Source: Micromonospora chersina (GTDB lineage Bacteria; Actinomycetota; Actinomycetes; Mycobacteriales; Micromonosporaceae). From it: DNA of 64,000 nt. Shown in pieces: positions 36,775 through 43,634 of the stretch; positions within the stretch are counted from its first letter, which is position 1, and each line of letters begins with the position of its first letter. Under the pieces are notes generated by a model that saw only the letters and a list, made by a program, of their open reading frames with translations, was not told the DNA's origin and did not search any database. A program made the translations under genes and the position numbers. The stretch covers positions 4,092,001-4,156,000 of the forward strand of contig NZ_FMIB01000002.1 in NCBI RefSeq assembly GCF_900091475.1, given 5' to 3'.

Positions 36775-37998
36775 ATGGCCACGCCACAGACCCCCTACGA
36801 GGCGGTGCTGCACGCCGCTCGCGACGTGACGAGGCTCGACTCCGCCCTGGACGCGGAGATGCTCGGCGCCGCGCTGCTCGGCAGCGTCTACGCCGTTGCC
36901 GAGACCGACCGGGAGAACGCCGTCCGCGAGTTCGTGGCCGGCTTCCTCACCGCCACCTCGCGCCGCCGCAGCGCCGCCGCGACCACCATCCGTGCCGTCT
37001 TCGCCGCCCTCGTGCCGGACGCCGAGGGAGCCGCCCGGGTCCGCCCGGGCGCGTACGCCCCGGCCTGGGCCGGCCAGCTCGGCCGGGTGCACCTCACCGG
37101 CGCCTGGTCGTACGGCGACGTGTACGGCGACCAGACCTCCTACCTGGCCACCTTCGCCTACGACGACGCCGAGGGCGGGCCGGAGCACGCCCTGGTCGCC
37201 CTGGTCGACCACAACATCGGGATCACCAAGGACGTGTTCGTCGGCGGCCCGGCCGCCCGGATCGTCGAGCAGGCCCGGGAGATCTGCACCGAGGACGAGT
37301 TCACCTGGTTCCGCACCGAGGACCCGGCCCGGATGCGCGCCGAGGTGGGCCGTCACCTGGCGGTCACCGACGACCTCGGGGAGCTGCCCGCCCAGGGCTC
37401 GCTGGCCACCGACCGGGCGCTTGTGGGCGCCCGGCTGGCCACGCTTCCCGGCCCGGCCCTGCCGGCGGCGACGGCCGACGTCCCGCCGCTCACCGACGAG
37501 GTACGGACCCGGCTGGTCCGGGCCTTCCTCGGCTCGCCGGAGGCCGTCCGGTTCGGCCTGGACCGGGTGGCCGACGGGGAGCTGGCCTCGCTGCACTTCT
37601 GCCTGGGCCTGCTGCTGGACCACGCGGCGAGCTTCCCGGACGCCGACCCGATGCGGTGGAGCCCGACGGTGGCCGAGCTGTTCCTCCTCGACTGGGTGCA
37701 CCGCCGGGCCGTGCTGGACATGGACGACGCGGCCATGCTGCCCCGGGTGCTACGCGGCTGGGCGGCGTACGCGGCCCGCCAGCGGGGGCTGCCGGCGGCG
37801 GCGGCCACCCGCACGGACGAGGCGGTCGCGGAGATGGTCCCCGAGTTCGCCCGGCTCTACAGCACCGGCGAGCGGCGCAGCCCGGCCACGGCGGCGGTGG
37901 CGCAGCTCATGGCGGACGGCGTCGACCCGGACGATCCGGTCGCGCTGGACGCCTGGATCGAGGCGAACCGCCACCGCCTCACCGACGACCCGGCCTGA
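36775..37998 (+). CDS. Conserved protein of unknown function
   Basis: 407 residues, no membrane segment. Helix-rich, with Ala and Leu frequent. N-terminal block SALDAEMLGAALLGSVYAVAE; middle block SYGDVYGDQTSYLATFAYDDAEGGPEHALVALVDHNIGITKDVFV; C-terminal block TVAELFLLDWVHRRAVLDMDDAAMLPRVLRGWAAYAARQRGL. I do not recognise a named domain. It sits 67 bp after the dynamin-like pair on the same strand, so it may be cotranscribed with it. Homologs appear widely in actinobacteria as hypothetical proteins. Confidence 0.65.
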   Translation: MATPQTPYEAVLHAARDVTRLDSALDAEMLGAALLGSVYAVAETDRENAVREFVAGFLTATSRRRSAAATTIRAVFAALVPDAEGAARVRPGAYAPAWAGQLGRVHLTGAWSYGDVYGDQTSYLATFAYDDAEGGPEHALVALVDHNIGITKDVFVGGPAARIVEQAREICTEDEFTWFRTEDPARMRAEVGRHLAVTDDLGELPAQGSLATDRALVGARLATLPGPALPAATADVPPLTDEVRTRLVRAFLGSPEAVRFGLDRVADGELASLHFCLGLLLDHAASFPDADPMRWSPTVAELFLLDWVHRRAVLDMDDAAMLPRVLRGWAAYAARQRGLPAAAATRTDEAVAEMVPEFARLYSTGERRSPATAAVAQLMADGVDPDDPVALDAWIEANRHRLTDDPA

Positions 37999-38018
37999 CC
38001 CCTGCGAACCACTGCGGA

Positions 38019-38792
38019 TCAGGCCGCGGTGGCGGTCGGGTCGGCGCTGGCCGACGCCGGGGCGCTCGGGTCCGGGTCGGCGCGCGGGCTGGGCGTCGGC
38101 GTGGGCGACTCCTCCGGCGGCGTGCCGGTCGGTGACGGGGTGCCATCCGGCGGCGCCGTCGTCGCGTCCGGCCCGTCGGTCGGCGACGGCGCCAGGGTCG
38201 GCTCCGGTGAGCTGCTGGTGGGTTCGGCGGTCGGGCTGGGGCTCGGCTCCGGGGTGGCCGGGCCGGACGGCGAGGGCGACGGCACCGGCGACGGGCGCGG
38301 CGAGCCGGCCGGCGTGGTCCGGGTCGCGCGGGGCACCGGCACGGGCGCGGGGGCGGCCGGGCGGGACCGGCGGGAGCCGAGGTCGCTGTCGTCGGGCAGG
38401 GCCGGCGCGGCGGGGAGCACCGGCACGGGAGGCACGGTGGTGGCCGCCGGGCCGGGAACGGGCGTCCGGCTGGGCGGCAGGGGGGACTGGTTCCCCTCCG
38501 GCAGCGGGATGACCACCGGGCCGACCGAGGGGGTCGGGATGAACGGCGTGCTGCTGTCCGGGAGGGCGCTGTTTCCCACGGTGGCCGATCCGGCGCTGAA
38601 GGCCGCGAGGATGGGCATCGAGGCGGTGCCGGCCAGCAGGGCGACGGTGAACAGGTAGCCGCGGCTCGGGCCGCCCAGGCCGTGTGCGCGGTGGGCACCG
38701 ACCACCCGCCGGTAGCCGGATCGGGGCACCGCCCGGTGCCGGCCGAGGAACGGAGTACCCGGAGGACCCTCTGGCGGCTCGGACACCGGCAT
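38019..38792 (-). CDS. Pro/Ser/Thr-rich protein with one membrane segment
   Basis: 257 residues; ATG at 38792 after GAGGAG. A basic N-terminus of about 45 residues, one hydrophobic segment (YLFTVALLAGTASMPILAAF, about 46-65), and a 190-residue tail of low complexity rich in Pro, Ser, Thr and Ala (SPSPSGPATPEPSPSPTAEP). This fits a membrane-anchored or secreted spacer-like or O-mannosylated protein; no enzymatic domain is visible. It is convergent with the gene before it and divergent from the dehydrogenase operon. Confidence 0.55.
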   Translation of the reverse strand: MPVSEPPEGPPGTPFLGRHRAVPRSGYRRVVGAHRAHGLGGPSRGYLFTVALLAGTASMPILAAFSAGSATVGNSALPDSSTPFIPTPSVGPVVIPLPEGNQSPLPPSRTPVPGPAATTVPPVPVLPAAPALPDDSDLGSRRSRPAAPAPVPVPRATRTTPAGSPRPSPVPSPSPSGPATPEPSPSPTAEPTSSSPEPTLAPSPTDGPDATTAPPDGTPSPTGTPPEESPTPTPSPRADPDPSAPASASADPTATAA

Positions 38793-39272
38793 TCTCCTCG
38801 TACGCGTCGACAGGGCGGAAACCCGGCGCAGGCCAAACGGACAAATGCCGCGCGGGGGTTATCGCCAGCTTGAACCAGTGACGCTCAGTTCACCAGCCAC
38901 CACAGCGTGTCGACACACAAATTGTCCGTCGATCGAGGACGGCTCACCAGACAAATGCGTCTATGAGTCGCGAACGAGACGGAACGTCACCGGCGGAGGA
39001 GGCCATACTGTGGGCCCGCTCACCTCCTCTGCAATCATTCAGGCACGACGGCAACGCAGCCGCTACCTCCGCGCACCCCGCGGCTGGTGCGGTACGGCGC
39101 CGGCGCTCCCGGGTCGGGCTCCTGATCGGACCCGGCTCACGCCGCGCGGCAACCCTCACCGGGGCTAGGCGCGGCCGCCAGGGACCGACCCGGCACCAGC
39201 CGGGTCGGGCGCACGATGTGCGCGGCACGGGTCACCCCCCGGCGCCGGCGCAGACCAGACAGGGAGAGACGG
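38793..39272. other. 480-bp gap with no gene; 5' region of the dehydrogenase operon
   Basis: No convincing CDS on either strand. It must hold the divergent promoters for 38019-38792 and for 39273-42921. A lower-GC stretch lies at about 38870-38960. A 10-bp stem-loop lies at 39185-39208 and the ribosome site AGGGAGA at 39261-39267. I see no known riboswitch. Confidence 0.6.
39185..39208 (+). promoter_or_regulatory. Stem-loop upstream of the dehydrogenase operon
   Basis: CCGACCCGGC-ACCA-GCCGGGTCGG: a 10-bp perfect stem with a 4-nt loop, ending 64 bp before the E1 alpha start. It may be a leader structure or a stray hairpin of GC-rich DNA. Confidence 0.35.
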
Positions 39273-40451
39273 ATGGCAAAGGGCGACCCCGGGGCCGCCA
39301 CCCGCACCAGGCGGGCCGCACCCCGTACCAAGCGCGCCGCCGCCACAGGCGAACCGGAGCTCGTGCAGCTGCTCACGCCCGAGGGCGAGCGGATCGAGAC
39401 CGCGCTCGGCCCGGACGGGACCGAGTACCGCGTCGACTTCACCGACGAGGAGTACCGCGGGCTCTACCGCGACCTCGTGCTAGTCCGGAAGCTCGACGCC
39501 GAGGCCACGGCGCTCCAGCGCCAGGGCGAGCTGGGCCTCTGGGCCAGCCTGCTGGGCCAGGAGGCGGCGCAGGTCGGCTCCGGCCGGGCGCTGCGTACGC
39601 AGGACATGGCCTTCCCGACCTACCGGGAGCACGGCGTCCTCTACTGCCGGGGCATCGACCCGATCATGCCGCTCGGCCTGTTCCGCGGCGTCGACCAGGG
39701 CGGCTGGGACCCGAACGAGTTCAAGTTCAACATGTACACGATCGTCATCGGGGCGCAGACCCTGCACGCGACCGGGTACGCCATGGGTGTCGCCATGGAC
39801 GGCAAGACCGGCAGCGACGACGGCGAGGCGGTGATCGCCTACTTCGGCGACGGCGCCACCAGCCAGGGCGACGTGAACGAGTCGTTCGTCTGGGCCAGCG
39901 TCTTCAACGCCCCCCTGGTGTTCTTCTGCCAGAACAACCAGTACGCCATCTCCGAGCCGCTGGAGCGGCAGACCCGCGTCCCGCTCTACCAGCGGGCCGG
40001 CGGCTTCGGCTTCCCCGGCGTCCGGGTGGACGGCAACGACGTGCTCGCGTCGTACGCGGTGACCCGGCACGCGCTGGACAACGCGCGGCACGGCCAGGGC
40101 CCGAGCCTCATCGAGGCGTACACCTACCGGATGGGCGCGCACACCACCTCCGACGACCCGACCCGCTACCGGATCGCCAGCGAGGTCGAGGCCTGGCAGG
40201 CCAAGGACCCGATCGCCCGGATGAAGGCGTTCCTCACCAAGCAGCAGATCGTCGACGAGTCGTTCTTCGCCGAGGTCGACGAGCAGGCCCGCGCCGAGTC
40301 GGTGCACCTGCGCGAGCGGGTGCTCGCCATGCCGAACCCGGAGCCGGTGACCATGTTCGACCACGTCTACCCCAACGGGTCCCCGGAGCTCGACGAGCAG
40401 CGGGCCCAGTTCTCGAAGTACATGGAGTCGTTCGAGGGGAGCGCCCACTGA
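39273..40451 (+). CDS. 2-oxo acid dehydrogenase E1 component, alpha subunit
   Basis: 392 residues. The ATG at 39273 follows AGGGAGA. A basic N-terminal tail (RTRRAAPRTKRAAA) precedes the thiamine diphosphate enzyme: LGQEAAQVGSG, MAFPTYREHG, the ThDP/Mg motif GDGATSQGDVNESFVWASVFNAPLVFFCQNNQYAIS, and EAYTYRMGAHTTSDDP. It decarboxylates pyruvate or branched-chain 2-oxo acids and reductively acylates the lipoyl group of E2. Substrate not fixed; the length and phosphoacceptor-loop region (MGAHTTSDDPTRYR) fit both. First of three genes with E1 beta and E2; the E3 gene is elsewhere. Confidence 0.93.
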   Translation: MAKGDPGAATRTRRAAPRTKRAAATGEPELVQLLTPEGERIETALGPDGTEYRVDFTDEEYRGLYRDLVLVRKLDAEATALQRQGELGLWASLLGQEAAQVGSGRALRTQDMAFPTYREHGVLYCRGIDPIMPLGLFRGVDQGGWDPNEFKFNMYTIVIGAQTLHATGYAMGVAMDGKTGSDDGEAVIAYFGDGATSQGDVNESFVWASVFNAPLVFFCQNNQYAISEPLERQTRVPLYQRAGGFGFPGVRVDGNDVLASYAVTRHALDNARHGQGPSLIEAYTYRMGAHTTSDDPTRYRIASEVEAWQAKDPIARMKAFLTKQQIVDESFFAEVDEQARAESVHLRERVLAMPNPEPVTMFDHVYPNGSPELDEQRAQFSKYMESFEGSAH

Positions 40452-41440
40452 TGGCCACGGAGACGCTCACCCTCGGCAAGGCCCTCAACGCCGGCCTCCG
40501 CAAGGCCCTGGAGAACGACCCCAAGGTCGTCATCATGGGCGAGGACGTCGGCAAGCTCGGCGGTGTCTTCCGGATCACCGACGGCCTCCAGAAGGACTTC
40601 GGCGACCAGCGGGTGATCGACACCCCGCTCGCCGAGTCCGGCATCATCGGCACCGCGGTCGGCCTGGCCATCCGCGGCTTCCGGCCGGTCTGCGAGATCC
40701 AGTTCGACGGCTTCGTCTACCCCGCGTACGACCAGATCGTGTCGCAGGTGGCGAAGATGCACTACCGCTCCCAGGGCAAGGTACGGATCCCCATGGTCAT
40801 CCGGATCCCCTACGGCGGTGGCATCGGCGCGGTCGAGCACCACTCGGAGTCGCCCGAGGCGTACTTCGCGCACACCGCCGGCCTGAAGGTCGTGACCTGC
40901 GCGAACCCGCAGGACGCGTACTCGATGATCCAGCAGGCCATCGCCTCCGACGACCCGATCGTCTTCCTGGAGCCGAAGCGGCGCTACTGGGAGAAGGGCC
41001 CGGTCGAGCTGGACGCCCCGCTGGCCGACGCGTACCCGCTGCACGCCGCCCGGGTCGCCCGTCCGGGCACCGACGCCACGGTGCTGGCGTACGGCCCGAT
41101 GGTGCGTACCGCCCTGGACGCGGCCACCGCCGCCGCCGAGGACGGCCGGGAGCTGGAGGTCGTCGACCTGCGTACGCTCTCGCCGCTGGACCTGACCGCC
41201 GCGTACGAGTCGGTGAAACGCACCGGCCGCTGCGTGGTCGTCCATGAGGCCCCGGGCAACCTGGGCCTCGGGTCGGAGATCGCCGCCCGGATCACCGAGG
41301 AGTGCTTCTACTCCCTGGAGTCCCCGGTGCTGCGGGTCACCGGCTTCGACACCCCCTACCCGGCCGCCCGGGTCGAGGAGGAGTACCTGCCCGACCTCGA
41401 CCGGGTGCTCGACGCCGTCGACCGCACCTTCGGCTGGTGA
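40451..41440 (+). CDS. 2-oxo acid dehydrogenase E1 component, beta subunit
   Basis: 329 residues. The ATG overlaps the E1 alpha stop by one base (TGATG). Transketolase pyrimidine-binding and C-terminal domains: VVIMGEDVGKLGGVFRITDGL, DTPLAESGIIGTAVGLAIRG, EIQFDGFVYPAYDQIVSQ, IPYGGGIGAVEHHSESPEAYFAHTAGLKVV, then LEVVDLRTLSPLDLTAAYESVKRTGRCVVVHEAP. It forms the alpha2-beta2 heterotetramer with the protein before it. The C-terminus (ARVEEEYLPDLDRVLDAVDR) is intact. Confidence 0.94.
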   Translation: MATETLTLGKALNAGLRKALENDPKVVIMGEDVGKLGGVFRITDGLQKDFGDQRVIDTPLAESGIIGTAVGLAIRGFRPVCEIQFDGFVYPAYDQIVSQVAKMHYRSQGKVRIPMVIRIPYGGGIGAVEHHSESPEAYFAHTAGLKVVTCANPQDAYSMIQQAIASDDPIVFLEPKRRYWEKGPVELDAPLADAYPLHAARVARPGTDATVLAYGPMVRTALDAATAAAEDGRELEVVDLRTLSPLDLTAAYESVKRTGRCVVVHEAPGNLGLGSEIAARITEECFYSLESPVLRVTGFDTPYPAARVEEEYLPDLDRVLDAVDRTFGW

Positions 41441-41445
41441 GCGGC

Positions 41446-42921
41446 ATGTCGCGGATCAAGGAGTTCAACCTCCCCGACCTGGGCGAGGGCCTGACCGAGG
41501 GCGAGATCCTCGCCTGGCTGGTCAAGGTGGGCGACGACATCGAGCTGAACCAGCCGATCGTCGAGGTGGAGACCGCCAAGGCGGCGGTCGAGATCCCGGC
41601 GAAGTGGGCCGGCCGGGTGCAGGCGATCTTCCACCCGGAGGGCGCCACGGTCGAGGTCGGCAGCCCGATCATCGCGATCGACACCGACCCGAACGCCGGC
41701 CCGATCGAGCAGTCGACGACCGGTGCGCCGGCCGCCGACCTCCCCACCCCGTCGGCGGCCTCGCTGGCCGCCGTCGAGGTCGCGCCCGAGGAGGGCATGG
41801 TCGAGCCGGGCCTGATCGGTGGCGTGGCGCCGGGCGGGCGTACCGCCGTGCTGGTCGGCTACGGCCCGCGGAACGCGCCGGCCAAGCGCCGCCCGCGCAA
41901 GGGCGGCGTCCCGGCCCAGGCCGCGACGGCCCCGGCCGCCCCGGTCCAGGCCGCCCCGGTCCAGCCCGCTCCGGCGCCGGCCCCGGTGGTCCCGGCGCCC
42001 GCGCTGAACGGCAACGGCCGGCCGGCCGGCGGCCCGGTGCTGGCCAAGCCGCCGGTCCGCAAGCTCGCCAAGGACCTCGGCGTCGACCTCGCCGCGCTGA
42101 CCGGGTCGGGCCCGCTGGGCTCGATCACCCGGGAGGACGTACAGCGGGCGGCGTCGGCCCCGGCGGCGGCCGAGCCGCTGACGGTCGCGGCGCCGGTCAC
42201 GGCCGCCGCGAGCTTCGGCGCCGACCGCGAGCAGCGCATCCCCGTCAAGGGGGTACGCAAGCTCACCGCCGAGAACATGTCGCGCTCGGCGTTCACCGCC
42301 CCGCACGTCACGGAGTTCCTGACCGTCGACATGACCCGGGCCATGAAGGCGCTGGACCGGCTCCGCGAGCGGCGCGAGTGGCGGGACGTCCGCGTCTCGC
42401 CGCTGCTGCTCGTCGCCAAGGCGGTGCTGCTGGCGGTCAAGCGTCACCCGATGGTCAACTCGACCTGGGCCGGCGACGAGATCGTGGTCAAGGACTACGT
42501 GAACCTGGGCATCGCGGCGGCCACCGAGCGCGGCCTGATCGTGCCGAACATCAAGGACGCCGGCCGGCTCTCGCTGCGCGGGCTGGCGGACGCGATGACC
42601 GACCTCGTGCAGACGGCCAAGGCGGGGAAGACCTCGCCGGCCGACATGTCGGGCGGCACGCTGACCATCACCAACGTCGGCGTCTTCGGCGTCGACACCG
42701 GCACGCCGATCCTGCCTCCGGGCGAGTCCGCGATCCTCGCCTTCGGCGCGGTGCGGGAGCTGCCCTGGGTGCACAAGGGCAAGGTCAAGCCGCGCCTGGT
42801 CACCACCCTGGGCCTGTCCTTCGACCACCGGATCATCGACGGTGAGCTCGGCTCGAAGTTCCTCCGCGACGTCGGGGACTTCCTGGCCGACCCGGAGGCG
42901 GCGCTGCTCGCCTGGACCTGA
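41446..42921 (+). CDS. Dihydrolipoamide acyltransferase (E2)
   Basis: 491 residues. ATG at 41446 is chosen; a GTG at 41437 overlapping the previous stop (GTGA) is a fair alternative. One lipoyl domain at about 5-80 with lipoyl Lys45 in VETAKA; a long Ala/Pro linker; a peripheral subunit-binding domain (PVRKLAKDLGVDLAALTGSG, about 205-225); and the acyltransferase core with LVTTLGLSFDHRIIDG containing the catalytic His. It transfers the acyl group to CoA. The linker holds an insertion around 130-160 (ARK-rich, AKRRPRKGG). Followed by a tall terminator. Confidence 0.94.
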   Translation: MSRIKEFNLPDLGEGLTEGEILAWLVKVGDDIELNQPIVEVETAKAAVEIPAKWAGRVQAIFHPEGATVEVGSPIIAIDTDPNAGPIEQSTTGAPAADLPTPSAASLAAVEVAPEEGMVEPGLIGGVAPGGRTAVLVGYGPRNAPAKRRPRKGGVPAQAATAPAAPVQAAPVQPAPAPAPVVPAPALNGNGRPAGGPVLAKPPVRKLAKDLGVDLAALTGSGPLGSITREDVQRAASAPAAAEPLTVAAPVTAAASFGADREQRIPVKGVRKLTAENMSRSAFTAPHVTEFLTVDMTRAMKALDRLRERREWRDVRVSPLLLVAKAVLLAVKRHPMVNSTWAGDEIVVKDYVNLGIAAATERGLIVPNIKDAGRLSLRGLADAMTDLVQTAKAGKTSPADMSGGTLTITNVGVFGVDTGTPILPPGESAILAFGAVRELPWVHKGKVKPRLVTTLGLSFDHRIIDGELGSKFLRDVGDFLADPEAALLAWT

Positions 42922-42942
42922 CGGTCCGACCGCGCCAGGCAG

Positions 42943-42983
42943 ACGGCCGGTGTGCACGGGTGAACACCCGGCACACCGGCCGT
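42943..42983 (+). terminator. Terminator of the dehydrogenase operon
   Basis: 13-bp stem (ACGGCCGGTGTGC and complement) enclosing a second inverted pair CGGGTG/CACCCG; 21 bp after the E2 stop. A GTTGGGG stretch follows. Confidence 0.8.
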
Positions 42984-43144
42984 TGCCGTTGGGGGAAGAA
43001 AGTTCGGCCGAGCGGGGCGGTTGACCTACGATCCTTAGGTCCGTGGTTCAGCTCACCTAATAATCGATGGAATCTGGCGGCGTTCTGGGGTTCAATAGAC
43101 ACATCAAGGGGCTGACAACCGAATAGCCAGGAGGAGAGACCCAG

Positions 43145-43282
43145 ATGAGCATGATCGAGCGAATCCGCAACCGCCGCGACGCCAACCGCCGCGCCCGCGC
43201 CATCGAGCACGCGCTGCGTTCCGCCAACTCGCCCGCGGTCCGCGAGGAGCTTCTCGCCATCGCCCAGCGTCACATGAGCTGA
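43145..43282 (+). CDS. 45-residue basic helical protein
   Basis: ATG at 43145 follows GGAGGAG at 7-8 nt, and a terminator follows 31 bp after the stop. The sequence (SMIERIRNRRDANRRARAIE, then ALRSANSPAVREELLAIAQRH) would form a basic amphipathic helix. Actinobacteria have many such short proteins between genes. Too short for family assignment; the clear ribosome site, codon pattern and terminator argue it is real. No partner is obvious. Confidence 0.7.
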   Translation: MSMIERIRNRRDANRRARAIEHALRSANSPAVREELLAIAQRHMS

Positions 43283-43634
43283 CGCTCCCCAACGTTCCTC
43301 ACCTCCTCCAGTTCGAAGACCCGCCCGGGGCGCACCGGGCGGGTCTTCGGCGTCTCACGTCGATTGACACCGGGATTCCACCTCGCCGCACCGCCCGGTA
43401 CGGTGGGGCTCGGTCGCCAACCGCCCGCCCCCGGACCGATCGCCTCGACAGCAACCGATCGATATCGTCCGGTGACGTTCGGTGACGGCCGGTGCTCCCC
43501 CGGGCGCCTCCGGGCGGCCACCGGATACGGTGCGGGGAGCCCGCACGGCCGGTACCTGCCGGCGACGCCGGCAGCCATGCCGACGGTCCCGATCGGCATA
43601 TCGGCGGCCGACATGTGATGGAGGAGGCGCACCC
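43283..43634. other. 352-bp gap: terminator and upstream region
   Basis: Contains the hairpin at 43314-43349 and then about 285 bp without a gene, presumably the promoter region of the following large gene. A TTGACA at 43364-43369 resembles a -35 but has no matched -10 at normal spacing. Confidence 0.6.
43314..43349 (+). terminator. Hairpin terminator after the 45-residue gene
   Basis: Perfect 14-bp stem (CGAAGACCCGCCCG and complement), 8-nt loop, 31 bp after the stop. Confidence 0.8.

Noticed and set aside
43364..43404. Promoter with TTGACA -35 before the large repeat protein
   Set aside because: The nearest TACGGT box is 29 bp away, outside normal spacing.
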